From positions 1-64,000 of the forward strand of contig JAIMBI010000011.1 in assembly GCA_023565505.1 (NCBI GenBank): 64,000 nt of DNA, written 5' to 3'. The position numbers were made by a program, and so were the translations under genes. Numbering within the stretch: position 1 is the first letter of the stretch; every line of letters starts with the position of its first letter. Source of the DNA: Actinomycetes bacterium (GTDB lineage: Bacteria; Bacillota; Sulfobacillia; Sulfobacillales; JAIMBI01). Shown piece after piece: positions 54,360 through 63,912 of the stretch. The notes beneath the pieces were generated by a model that was not told where the DNA came from, searched no databases, and saw only the letters and a program-made list of their open reading frames with translations.

Positions 54360-55291
54360 CGATCCTGGCCTACCTGGCCCGCCGGCCGGCGGGACACCCG
54401 GCGGCGCGGCTGTGGCAGGCGGCCCGGGCCCGCTGGGCGGTCCTGGCCGGGGCGGCGGAGCCGGTCCCGGTCTCCCGCGCCGATCCCGTGCTGTGGGTCG
54501 CGGCGTGGCTGGCGGGCCGGCCCGTGCGGTGGAGCCCCGCGGCCGGCCTGGGCGGTCTCGCGCCCTCGGCCCCGGCGGCCGGCGCCCCTCCGGGCGCGGA
54601 TCCCGCCGCGGCGGCGGTCGTCTGGCCGGCGGGCGTGGGCGAGCGGGTCTTCTCCCACGAGGCGGTGTGGGCGGCCATCGAGGACATTCACGCCCTCGGG
54701 GCCGCCGGCCGGGGACTGGCCGGCCCCGCCGGCTTCGTGCAGGCCGCGGCGGCGTGGCTGGCCGACCGACCGTTCGGATGGGGGGGCCGGCTCCGGCCGG
54801 AGGCGGAGGGCCTCTACACCGACGGGCAACGGCGCTTCCGCGCGGCGGATGCGCTGTTGGGCGTCTTCGCCCGGGAGGAGGCGGGCGCCTGGGTCACCGG
54901 TCCCCATACCCACTGGGACGCCGGGCGGGTGAAGAGCCGCCGGCTCTTCGACGGATGGTATCGGGCGGGAGGCGTGGAACCCGCCCGGTTCGAGGGTGGT
55001 TACTGGCGATACGAGCCGGACTCCGGGCCCGGGGCGGCGCCGGAGGCGGTCGACGGGAAGGAGCGAGGGACGAGGACGATGCAGGCCATCGTGGCGAGTC
55101 TGGCGGGAACCGTGTTCAAGGTGCTGGTCAAGCCCGGCGACACGGTGACGCCCGGGCAGGAAGTGGTGCGGCTGGAGTCCATGAAGATGGAGATCCCCGT
55201 GGAGGCGGAGGTCGGCGGGACCGTCCAGGAGGTCCTGGTCAGCGAGGGGGCCTTCGTCAACGAGGGCGACCCGCTCGTCATGCTCGGCTGA
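54356..55291 (+). CDS. Unknown N-terminal domain fused in frame to a biotin carboxyl carrier domain
   Basis: A 311-residue product from GTG 54356, which overlaps the preceding TGA. Residues 1-240 match no family I know; they contain an Ala/Gly-rich segment and a compact conserved-looking region ([59 protein letters not shown]). Residues 242-311 are a complete biotinyl domain with the ESMKMEIP acceptor Lys. There is no stop between them. In the corresponding Bacillus operon a biotin carboxylase occupies this place; no ATP-grasp motif is present here. Translation of the carrier alone from an internal ATG is also likely. Confidence 0.65.
   Translation: MTILAYLARRPAGHPAARLWQAARARWAVLAGAAEPVPVSRADPVLWVAAWLAGRPVRWSPAAGLGGLAPSAPAAGAPPGADPAAAAVVWPAGVGERVFSHEAVWAAIEDIHALGAAGRGLAGPAGFVQAAAAWLADRPFGWGGRLRPEAEGLYTDGQRRFRAADALLGVFAREEAGAWVTGPHTHWDAGRVKSRRLFDGWYRAGGVEPARFEGGYWRYEPDSGPGAAPEAVDGKERGTRTMQAIVASLAGTVFKVLVKPGDTVTPGQEVVRLESMKMEIPVEAEVGGTVQEVLVSEGAFVNEGDPLVMLG
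55079..55291 (+). CDS. Biotin carboxyl carrier protein, internal start
   Basis: The internal ATG 55079 is preceded by GGAAGGAGCGAGG and would yield a free 70-residue carrier, the size of stand-alone BCCPs such as Bacillus YngHB. The biotin Lys lies in [10 protein letters not shown]; the hairpin folds continue through [22 protein letters not shown]. The carrier ferries carboxybiotin to the carboxyltransferase encoded 13 bases downstream. It shares frame with the longer product above. Confidence 0.75.
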   Translation: MQAIVASLAGTVFKVLVKPGDTVTPGQEVVRLESMKMEIPVEAEVGGTVQEVLVSEGAFVNEGDPLVMLG

Positions 55292-55304
55292 CCGGAGGCG
55301 CCGC

Positions 55305-56822
55305 ATGGACCCGAAGGCACTCGCCGCCGCGCGGGCGCGGGCGGAGGCGGGCGGACCGGCCCGCTACCACGCGAAGCTCCGGGAGGAGCAGAAGCTCCCG
55401 GTGCGGGAGCGGCTTTCGCTGCTGCTGGACCCGGGGTGGGTCGAGGACGGTCTCTTGGCGAGGAACGACGACCCGGAGCTGGCGGCCGACGGCGTGGTGA
55501 CGGTCGCGGGGACCATCGAGGGTCGGCCGGTGGTGGTGATGGCCAACGACCCCACGGTGAAGGCGGGGTCGTGGGGACCGCACACGGTGGAGAAGATCCT
55601 GCGCATTCAGGAGCGGGCCCTGGCCCACAACGTGCCCATCTTCTACCTGGTCGACTCGGCCGGGGCGCGCATCACCGACCAGGTGGCCATGTTCCCGGGC
55701 CGGCGGGGGGCGGGGCGCATCTTCTACAACCAAGTGAAGCTCTCCGGCCGGGTGCCCCAGATCTGCATCCTGTTCGGCCCCTCGGCGGCGGGCGGCGCGT
55801 ACATCCCGGCCTTCTGCGACGTGGTGATCATGGTCGAGGGCCATGCCTCCATGTACCTGGGGTCGCCCCGGATGGCGGAGATGGTCATCGGGGAGAAGGT
55901 CACGCTGGAGGAGATGGGCGGGGCGCGGATGCACTGCACCGTGAGCGGGTCGGGGGACCTGTTGGCGCCGGACGAGCCGACGGCGATCCGCTGGGCGCGG
56001 GAGTACTTCCGGTACATGCCCGACCACTGGGAGGCTGAGCCGCCGCGGACGGACTGGGCGCCGCCCGAGCCGGTGGACTGGGAGGGACTCATCCCGGCCA
56101 ACCAGAACGTGCCCTTCGACATCAAGACGCTCATCCGGGCGGTGGTGGACCGGGACTCGTTCTTCGAACTCAAGCCGCTCTGGGCCCCGGAGTTGGTGAT
56201 TGGGTTGGCGCGGCTCGAGGGGCAGGCGGTCGGGATCGTCGCGAACCAGTCGAAGGTCAAGGGCGGGGTGCTGTTCGTCGACTCGGCGGACAAGGCGGCG
56301 CGGTTCATCACGCTGTGCGACGCGTTCAACCTGCCGCTGGTGTTTTTGGCGGACGTGCCGGGGTTCATGATCGGGACCAAGGTGGAACGGGCGGGCATCA
56401 TCCGGCATGGGGCGAAGATGGTGGCCGCGGTGGCGACGGCGACGGTGCCGAAGATCTGCGTCGTGGTGCGCAAGGCATACGGGGCGGGGCTGTACGCGAT
56501 GGCGGGGCCGGCGTTCGAGCCGGACGCGGTGCTGGCGCTGCCGACGGCGCAGATTGCGGTGATGGGGCCGGAGGCGGCGGTCAACGCGGTGTACTACCAC
56601 CGCATCCAGGAGCTGGAGGGGGAGGCCCGGGCGGCGTTCGTCCGGCAGCGGCAGGAGGCGTACCGGCGGGACATCGACATCCTGCGGCTCGCGGCGGAGT
56701 TGGTGGTGGACGAGGTCATCCCGCCGGAACGGCTCCGGACCGAGTTGGTGACCCGGATCCGGTTGGCGCGGCACAAGAGCCGCGAATTCAGCCGACGGCG
56801 CCAGCCGGTGACGCCGGTCTGA
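55305..56822 (+). CDS. Acyl-CoA carboxylase, carboxyltransferase subunit
   Basis: A 505-residue fused alpha-beta carboxyltransferase of the propionyl-/methylcrotonyl-CoA type. The N-terminal crotonase-fold half has YLVDSAGARI and FGPSAAGGAYIPAFCD; the C-terminal half has ANQSKVKGGVLFVDSADKAARF, LADVPGFMIGTKVE and AYGAGLYAMAGPAFEP. It carboxylates an acyl-CoA from carboxybiotin. MVEGHASMYLGSP suggests substrates similar to methylcrotonyl-CoA, but specificity cannot be read reliably. The partner biotin carboxylase is missing from this operon. Confidence 0.9.
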   Translation: MDPKALAAARARAEAGGPARYHAKLREEQKLPVRERLSLLLDPGWVEDGLLARNDDPELAADGVVTVAGTIEGRPVVVMANDPTVKAGSWGPHTVEKILRIQERALAHNVPIFYLVDSAGARITDQVAMFPGRRGAGRIFYNQVKLSGRVPQICILFGPSAAGGAYIPAFCDVVIMVEGHASMYLGSPRMAEMVIGEKVTLEEMGGARMHCTVSGSGDLLAPDEPTAIRWAREYFRYMPDHWEAEPPRTDWAPPEPVDWEGLIPANQNVPFDIKTLIRAVVDRDSFFELKPLWAPELVIGLARLEGQAVGIVANQSKVKGGVLFVDSADKAARFITLCDAFNLPLVFLADVPGFMIGTKVERAGIIRHGAKMVAAVATATVPKICVVVRKAYGAGLYAMAGPAFEPDAVLALPTAQIAVMGPEAAVNAVYYHRIQELEGEARAAFVRQRQEAYRRDIDILRLAAELVVDEVIPPERLRTELVTRIRLARHKSREFSRRRQPVTPV

Positions 56823-56841
56823 ACACGGGAGGCGACGGGAG

Positions 56842-57723
56842 ATGGACTGGCCCGATGCGGTGGTCCTGCGCGACGTGTCGCCCCGCCACGGCCTTGCGGC
56901 CGTGGCCGAGCCGGTGGACACGGCGGTCAAGGCGGCGCTGGTGGACGGCCTGGCCCAGGCGGGCCTGGGGCGGGTCGAGGTCACCGGGTTCGTCGACCCC
57001 GCCCGCTACCCCCAGTTCGCCGACGCGGCGGACCTGATGGCCCGGATCCCCCGCCGCTCCCACACCACCTACTCCGCCTGGGTGCTCGACGCGGCCGGGG
57101 CGGAGCGGGCGTTCGCCCTGCGGCTCGACGAGGTGACGGTGGGGCTTGGGGCCACCGAGACGTACCAGCGCGGTCTCGGCGCCGCGGGTCTCGCGGAGGC
57201 GTTGGTGGCGCTGGAGGGCATCATCCAGGCGGGGCGCGCGCGGTCGGTGCCGGTCGGCGTCCGGCTGGCCTGCGCGTTCTCGTGCCCCTACGAGGGCCAC
57301 GTAGCCGAGGCCACGGTCATGGAGCTGGCCTGGCGGCTCTACGGCATCGGGGTGCGGGAGATCACCCTGGACGACACCACCGGGCGGGCGGAGCCCGGGG
57401 CCGTCCAGAGCCGCGTGCGCATGCTCCGGACCAACCTGCCGGGGCTGCTCGTGGGGCTGTCGCTGCGCGACACCTACGGCACCGCGCTGGCGAACATGCT
57501 CGCCGGCCTGGACGCCGGGGTCAGCCACTTCGACGTCGCCCTGGGCGGCATCGGCCCCCAGGGCGGCGTCCTGGCCACCGAAGACGCGGTGTTCCTCCTG
57601 CGGGCCATGGGGGTCAGCACGCGGATCGACTTCGACCACGTGCTCGCGGTGGGGGATGTGCTGGAGCGCGAGGTCCAACCCCTGCCCTCGCGGGCGCGGC
57701 GGGCGCACCGCTGCTCAGGGTAG
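56842..57723 (+). CDS. HMG-CoA lyase homologue lacking the metal ligands
   Basis: A 293-residue TIM-barrel protein aligned along its length with 3-hydroxy-3-methylglutaryl-CoA lyase (VEVTGFVDPARYPQFADA, CAFSCPYEGHV, LRDTYGTALANMLAGLDAGVSHFDVALGG, VLATEDAVFLLRAMG). Key residues are changed: PRDGLQ is PRHGLA, HCHDTYG is SLRDTYG, and GGCPYAxGASGNLATED is shortened to GGIGPQGGVLATED, losing the catalytic Cys and the ligand Asn. It is therefore unlikely to perform the normal lyase reaction. ATG 56842 follows GGGAGGCGACGGGAG. Confidence 0.75.
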   Translation: MDWPDAVVLRDVSPRHGLAAVAEPVDTAVKAALVDGLAQAGLGRVEVTGFVDPARYPQFADAADLMARIPRRSHTTYSAWVLDAAGAERAFALRLDEVTVGLGATETYQRGLGAAGLAEALVALEGIIQAGRARSVPVGVRLACAFSCPYEGHVAEATVMELAWRLYGIGVREITLDDTTGRAEPGAVQSRVRMLRTNLPGLLVGLSLRDTYGTALANMLAGLDAGVSHFDVALGGIGPQGGVLATEDAVFLLRAMGVSTRIDFDHVLAVGDVLEREVQPLPSRARRAHRCSG

Positions 57724-57756
57724 GGGACGGGCCGGCAGGAGCGGGAGGGAGCGGAC

Positions 57757-59412
57757 GTGGAACCGATCTGGATGCGCTATTGGCCCCAGGGGGTACCGAC
57801 CACGCTGGTCGTGCCGGACCGGACGGTGGCGGCCGCCGTGTCCGACCGGGGGCGGGCGGACCCCGACCGCCCCGCGGTGATCTATTACGGGCGGCGCATC
57901 ACGTACGGCGAGCTGGCCGAGCAGGTGGAGCGGGCGGCGGGAGCGCTCGCGGCCCAGGGCGTCGCGCCGGGGGACCGCGTGCTACTCTTCATGGGCAACA
58001 CGCCCGCCTTCGTCGTCGGCTACCTCGCCGCCCACGCGCTCGGGGCCGTCGTGGTGGCCGCCAACCCCATGTTCAAGGCCGACGAGTTGGCCCACGAACT
58101 GGACGACAGCGGCGCCCGGGTCCTGGTGGCCGACGCGGGGCTCGCCCCGGTCGCCGAGGCCGTGCTGGCGGAGCGGCCGGGCGTCTTCGCGGTCTACGCC
58201 GACCTGCGGGCGTTCCTGCCGCCGACCCCCTTCCCGCGCCCGCACCCGGACATGCTGCGCTCGGCCGCCATCCCGCCGGGCCGGCCGGACTTTGCGGCGT
58301 GGATCGCGCGGGCGGACCGGCTCCGCCCGCGGCCTGTGGACGTGGAACGCACGGTGGCCCTGATCCAGTACACGTCCGGCACCACCGGGGTGCCCAAAGG
58401 GGCCGTCATCCTCCAGCGGAGCCTCCTGGCCAACGTGGAGGGGTCCCGCCTCTGGACCCGGGCCGGCCCCGAGTCGGTGCACCTCGCGGTGTTGCCGCTC
58501 TTCCACGTCACCGGCATGGTCCACTCGTTCCTCATGCCCCTCCTGGCGGGCGGGACGATGGTGCTCCTGACGCGATTCGAGACCGACACGTTCATCGAGG
58601 CGCTCCAGCACTGGCGGGCGACCCATTGGGTGGGGATCGCGACGATGAACGTCGCGGTGGTCAACCACCCCCGCATCCGCGACTACCGCCTTGACTCGCT
58701 CGCATTCGCCATGTCCGGCGGCGCGCCCATCCCGGTCCCGGTGCTGGAGCGTTTCCGCGAGCTGACGGGGGTCACGCTGGTCGAGGGTTACGGTCTCAGC
58801 GAGACCATCTCCCAGGTGACCGTCAACCCGCCGGACCGGCCCAAGCTCGGGTCGGTGGGGATCCCGGTCCACGGCGTGGATCTGCGCATCACCGCCGTGG
58901 GCCGGTTCGACGAGGAGCTTCCGGTGGGCAGCACCGGCGAGATCTGGGTGCGGGGGCCGCAGGTCATGCAGGGCTACTTCGGCCGCCCGGAGGCGACCCG
59001 GGAGGTCCTGCGGCCGGACGGGTGGTTCGACACCGGCGACCTGGGCTTCGTAGACGAAGAGGGGTACCTCCACATAGCCGGGCGGAGCAAGGAACTCATC
59101 AAGGCCTCGGGCTACTCCGTGTTCCCCGCGGAGGTGGAGAACCTGCTCTACCGCCATCCCGCCGTCGCCGAGGCGGCGGTCATCGGGGTGCCGGATCCCT
59201 ACCGCGGGGAGACGGTCAAGGCGGTGGTGGTACTCAAACCCGGGGCGGCCGTCACCCCGGAGGACCTCGTGGCCTGGGCGCACGCCAACATGGCGGCGTA
59301 CAAGGCGCCCCGGATCGTGGAGATTCGCGAGGCGCTCCCCAAGACCGCCTCCGGCAAGATCCTCAAACGCATCCTGATCGAGGAGGAGCGCAGGCGGGCG
59401 GGGCTCGCGTGA
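57757..59412 (+). CDS. Acyl-CoA ligase (FadD/YngI-like)
   Basis: A 551-residue ANL ligase with intact motifs: QYTSGTTGVPKGAVI, EGYGLSETISQV, FDTGDLGFVDEEGYLHIAGRSKELIKASGYSVFP and the terminal TASGKILKRIL with the adenylating Lys. It activates a medium-chain or branched fatty acid and corresponds by place to yngI. GTG 57757 follows GGGAGGGAGCG. It probably feeds the acyl-CoA dehydrogenase and carboxylase encoded upstream. Confidence 0.88.
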   Translation: MEPIWMRYWPQGVPTTLVVPDRTVAAAVSDRGRADPDRPAVIYYGRRITYGELAEQVERAAGALAAQGVAPGDRVLLFMGNTPAFVVGYLAAHALGAVVVAANPMFKADELAHELDDSGARVLVADAGLAPVAEAVLAERPGVFAVYADLRAFLPPTPFPRPHPDMLRSAAIPPGRPDFAAWIARADRLRPRPVDVERTVALIQYTSGTTGVPKGAVILQRSLLANVEGSRLWTRAGPESVHLAVLPLFHVTGMVHSFLMPLLAGGTMVLLTRFETDTFIEALQHWRATHWVGIATMNVAVVNHPRIRDYRLDSLAFAMSGGAPIPVPVLERFRELTGVTLVEGYGLSETISQVTVNPPDRPKLGSVGIPVHGVDLRITAVGRFDEELPVGSTGEIWVRGPQVMQGYFGRPEATREVLRPDGWFDTGDLGFVDEEGYLHIAGRSKELIKASGYSVFPAEVENLLYRHPAVAEAAVIGVPDPYRGETVKAVVVLKPGAAVTPEDLVAWAHANMAAYKAPRIVEIREALPKTASGKILKRILIEEERRRAGLA

Positions 59413-59483
59413 CGAGCCCGGGCTGGATGACACCAGACGGGAAGGGAGGCCGGGCCGGCGCCGCGGGCGACCGGCCGTGACGC

Positions 59484-61079
59484 ATGTGGACCTTGGTACG
59501 GGGGACCATTCTGACGTTGGAACCGGGGGCTCCGGAGGCCGAGTGGATGCTCGTCTTCGGCGACCGCGTCGCGGCCGTCGGCCGCGGCGACCCGCCGCCC
59601 TGGCCGGTGCCGCTCGCGGCCACCTGGGACTTCCGGCCGCACGCCGTCCTGCCGGGTTTCCACGACGCCCACAACCACCTGCTCGCCTTCGGCCTGAAGC
59701 AACGGGAGGCGGACCTCCGCGGGACGCGCAGCCTCGCGGAGCTGTTCGACCGGATCCGGCGCCACGACCGGGGCCAGCCGGTGGTACGGGCTAACGGCTA
59801 CAACCAGGACGACCTCGCGGAGCGACGCCACCCGACGCGGGCCGAGCTGGACCGAGTCGTCCCCGACCGGCCGCTGGTGGTCGCGCACACCTCGGGGCAC
59901 ATGGTGGTCGTCAACAGCCGGGCCTTGGAGCGCGCAGGCATCGGCCCCGCCACGCCCGACCCGGAGGGCGGGCGCATCGTGCGGGACGCCGCCGGCGTGC
60001 CCACCGGCCTGCTGCAGGAGAACGCCCAGCAGCTGGTCGAGGCGGCGTTGCCCCGCCCCACGCGCGCGGAGATGGCGGCGGCCATCGCCGAGGCCTCGCG
60101 CACCTACGCGGGCTGGGGCCTGGTGGCGACCCAGGAAGCTGGGGTCGGGTGGTACGGCCCGGACGAGCTGGCCGCCTGGCAGGAGGCCCGGGCCACGGGC
60201 GGCTTGGTCACGCGGGCCGTGCTGATGCCCGACGTGCGCACGCTCGACTGGGCGGCCGAGGACCGTCCGCTCCTGTGGCAGGGCTTGGCTAGCGGGTTCG
60301 GGGACCTGAGCCTGGCGCTGGGCCCGGTGAAGATCTTCGCCGACGGGTCGCTCATCGGGCGGACGGCGGCGCTGGAGGAGCCGTTCGAGGGCGCCGGGCC
60401 GGACGCGCGGGGGATGCTGGTCTGGCCCGAGACGGAGCTGGCGCGGATGGTGGCCCGCCTGCACCGCGAAGGCTTCCAGATCGCCGTGCACGCCATCGGC
60501 GACCGGGCCATCCGGGTCGTGCTGGACGCCTACGAGGCGGCCCAGGCCGCGGTCCCCCGGCCCGACCCGCGCCATCGGGTGGAGCACGCCGGCGTGTTGC
60601 CGGACGGGCTGCTGGAGCGCATGCGCCGCCTGGGGGTGATCCCCGTCGGCCAGCAGCACTTCATCGGCGAACTCGGCGACAGCATGCGCGCGGCCGTGGG
60701 CGACCGGCGGATCCGCTGGACGTACCGGCAGAAGAGCATCCTGCGGCAGGGGCTGGTGCTGGCGGGCAGCTCGGACTGCTTCGTGGTGGACGGTCGGCCT
60801 CTTTTGGGCATCCACGACGCGGTGAACCAGACCACCGCGGCGGGGCGGCCCTACGCCCCGGAGGAAGCGCTCACCGTGGAGGAGGCTCTCCGGGCCTACA
60901 CGTGGGGTTCGGCCTACGTCGTCCGGCGGGAGCGGGAGATGGGCACCCTGGAGCCGGGCAAGCTGGCCGACTTCGTCGTGCTCGACCGGAATCCGCTGGC
61001 GGTGGATCCTGCCGCCATCCGGAACCTCCGAGTCCTGGCGACGTTCGTGGGCGGCCGGCCGGTCTTCCGGGCCGACTGA
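59484..61079 (+). CDS. YtcJ-like metal-dependent amidohydrolase
   Basis: A 531-residue amidohydrolase. VLPGFHDAHNHLLAFGL holds the first metal ligands (HxH after the PGF-D-H motif), VKIFADGSLIGR the central acidic site, FQIAVHAIGDRAI and HRVEHAG further His ligands, and LAGSSDCFV the final Asp. The C-terminal ETGTLEPGKLADFVVLD-type segment (EMGTLEPGKLADFVVLD) is standard. It hydrolyses amide or related bonds; substrates of YtcJ homologues are mostly unknown. It may release an acid that the preceding ligase activates. Confidence 0.85.
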   Translation: MWTLVRGTILTLEPGAPEAEWMLVFGDRVAAVGRGDPPPWPVPLAATWDFRPHAVLPGFHDAHNHLLAFGLKQREADLRGTRSLAELFDRIRRHDRGQPVVRANGYNQDDLAERRHPTRAELDRVVPDRPLVVAHTSGHMVVVNSRALERAGIGPATPDPEGGRIVRDAAGVPTGLLQENAQQLVEAALPRPTRAEMAAAIAEASRTYAGWGLVATQEAGVGWYGPDELAAWQEARATGGLVTRAVLMPDVRTLDWAAEDRPLLWQGLASGFGDLSLALGPVKIFADGSLIGRTAALEEPFEGAGPDARGMLVWPETELARMVARLHREGFQIAVHAIGDRAIRVVLDAYEAAQAAVPRPDPRHRVEHAGVLPDGLLERMRRLGVIPVGQQHFIGELGDSMRAAVGDRRIRWTYRQKSILRQGLVLAGSSDCFVVDGRPLLGIHDAVNQTTAAGRPYAPEEALTVEEALRAYTWGSAYVVRREREMGTLEPGKLADFVVLDRNPLAVDPAAIRNLRVLATFVGGRPVFRAD

Positions 61080-61082
61080 GCG

Positions 61083-61109
61083 GGGCGGCCGGCCCCGGAC
61101 CGGCCGCCC
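61083..61109. terminator. Bidirectional terminator hairpin
   Basis: GGGCGGCCGG (61083-61092) pairs perfectly with CCGGCCGCCC (61100-61109) around a 7-base loop, filling the 37-base gap between convergent genes. Confidence 0.5.
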
Positions 61110-61116
61110 GCGGCTC

Positions 61117-62328
<1,212 letters not shown>

Positions 62329-62367
62329 GTGGGCGAACTCCTTTCGTTGCCGGATCGGCGCCGCCCG

Positions 62368-63129
62368 TCAGTGCGCCGAGGCCCCGCCGTCGACGGGGAA
62401 GGCGACGCCGGTGATGAACTGGGCCTCGTCCGAGACCAGGTAGAGCGCCGCGTTGACCACGTCCTCGGGCCGGCCGAGGCGTCTCAGCGGGATGCCCCGG
62501 ACCAAGCGGGCGCGGACGGCCTCGGCGTCGGGTTCCCGCTCGAGCCAGCGGGTGACCATGGGGGTCTCGGTGAACACGGGGCAGACCGCGTTGGCGCGGA
62601 TGCCGTAACGCGCCCCTTCGAGGGCGAGCACCTTGGTGAGCTGGACCACGCCCCCCTTGGAGGCCGCGTACGCCCCCAAAAGGGGGGCGCCGACCAGGCC
62701 GGCGAGGGAGGCGGTGTTGAGGATGACGCCGCCGCCGCGACGCACCAGGTGCGGCCAAGCCGCCTGGCTCCCCAGGAAGACGCCTTTGAGGTTCACCGCG
62801 AGAATCCGGTCGAAGACGTCTTCGGGCAGGTCCGCCAGGGCCCCGCGCACGTCGATGCCGGCGTTGTTGACCATGATGTCCAGTCCGCCGAAGTGATCCG
62901 CGGCCGTCTGGGTCAATCGGACCATGTCCGCCTTGACGGTGACGTCCGCCCGGACGGCCAGCGCCGTCCCGCCCGCCGCCGCGACCGCGGCGGCGACGGC
63001 CCGGACGGCGTCCGCGTCGATGTCGCCCAGGACCAAGCGGGCGCCCTCCCGGGCGAACCGCTCCGCCATGGCCCGTCCCAGGCCGGATCCGGCGCCGGTG
63101 ATGACCGCCACTTTCTCCGAAAGCCGCAT
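62368..63129 (-). CDS. Short-chain dehydrogenase/reductase (SDR)
   Basis: A 253-residue classical SDR: VITGAGSGLGRAMAERF, NNAG near residue 90, ILNTASLAGLVG with catalytic Ser and YAASKGG with Tyr/Lys; terminal FPVDGGASAH. FabG-like or 3-hydroxyacyl-CoA dehydrogenase activity fits its partner acyl-CoA dehydrogenase. ATG 63129 follows GGAGGAGGAGGGG on the minus strand. It is the first gene of the minus-strand pair. Confidence 0.87.
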   Translation of the reverse strand: MRLSEKVAVITGAGSGLGRAMAERFAREGARLVLGDIDADAVRAVAAAVAAAGGTALAVRADVTVKADMVRLTQTAADHFGGLDIMVNNAGIDVRGALADLPEDVFDRILAVNLKGVFLGSQAAWPHLVRRGGGVILNTASLAGLVGAPLLGAYAASKGGVVQLTKVLALEGARYGIRANAVCPVFTETPMVTRWLEREPDAEAVRARLVRGIPLRRLGRPEDVVNAALYLVSDEAQFITGVAFPVDGGASAH

Positions 63130-63912
63130 GCCCCTCCTCCTCCGTCGCCATGCTCCGGCCCGGGCACGCGGCGGCCGCCGGCCGCGGGCGGAACCGGACA
63201 CGGGACGCGGCGAGACTTCGCCCGGCGCGCCGACCTTTCCTGCTGCCGGTCCATCCAGTGGACTGTCGAGGCGGGACGAACCGTCGTTTTGGCCGGGGGC
63301 CGCGGACGCCCGCGTGCGGACGCGAAAGACGGGGCCCGGCGGTGCTCATATTGACACCAGCGGCCGCCGCGAAGTACGATTTTCCCCCGAAGATTTGGGT
63401 TTTTGCCGCCCGGCCGGTATCATAAATGCTAGCAAGGCGGCGCAGGGGCCCGTTCCGTCCACCGGAGACGAACGGGGACGGTCGGTTCGACAGCGGCAGG
63501 CCGGCGTGGTCCGGCCGGGATCATCGGCAACCAAAGCGTGTCGGCGTAGGCGTCAACCATTCGTCGTCGTCCCACCAGCCAGCGGCCCGATCCTCGCGGG
63601 CAAGCCTCGTTCCTCGGGTCACACCCCATCACGCGACGTTCGCGGACTCCCGATCTTTCACCGTTCCTGATCGTCGATGTCCCATCGTCCCATCCAGCGG
63701 CTCGGGAAGGGGCCAGGCGGGGTACCGGATCGGGTACGGGCTCATACCAGTGACTAACCCGGTCCGGCGCCGTCCCGGTCGGCGGAGCGGGCCCCGCACC
63801 CCACCGGCCGGTCCGCCGGGGACGGGCGGGGCCCCGCCCGGACGGGCCGGGTGCCGGCGATCCGACCGCCGCCGCGCGTAGGGTTTCCGTGTTTCGCCAA
63901 GGGGGAGTGGGC
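63130..63912. other. Long non-coding gap before yhbH
   Basis: A 783-base region, the largest gap in the window, with a patch of lower GC around 63350-63740. Frames here encode low-complexity Arg/Pro/Ser sequences without homology signals. It contains one promoter-like sequence at 63395-63423. No tRNA, RNase P, SRP or tmRNA signature was found by eye. Confidence 0.5.
63395..63423 (+). promoter_or_regulatory. Possible promoter in the gap before yhbH
   Basis: TTGGGT (63395-63400), a 17-base spacer and TATCAT (63418-63423) resemble a sigma-A promoter, followed by AT-rich AAATGCTAGC. The next certain gene begins almost 490 bases downstream, so this could drive a long leader or a non-coding RNA. 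Confidence 0.4.

Noticed and set aside
63426-63881. Frame of 151 codons in the gap before yhbH
   Set aside because: Arg/Pro/Ser-rich translation without homology signals; competing frames on the other strand are equally open.
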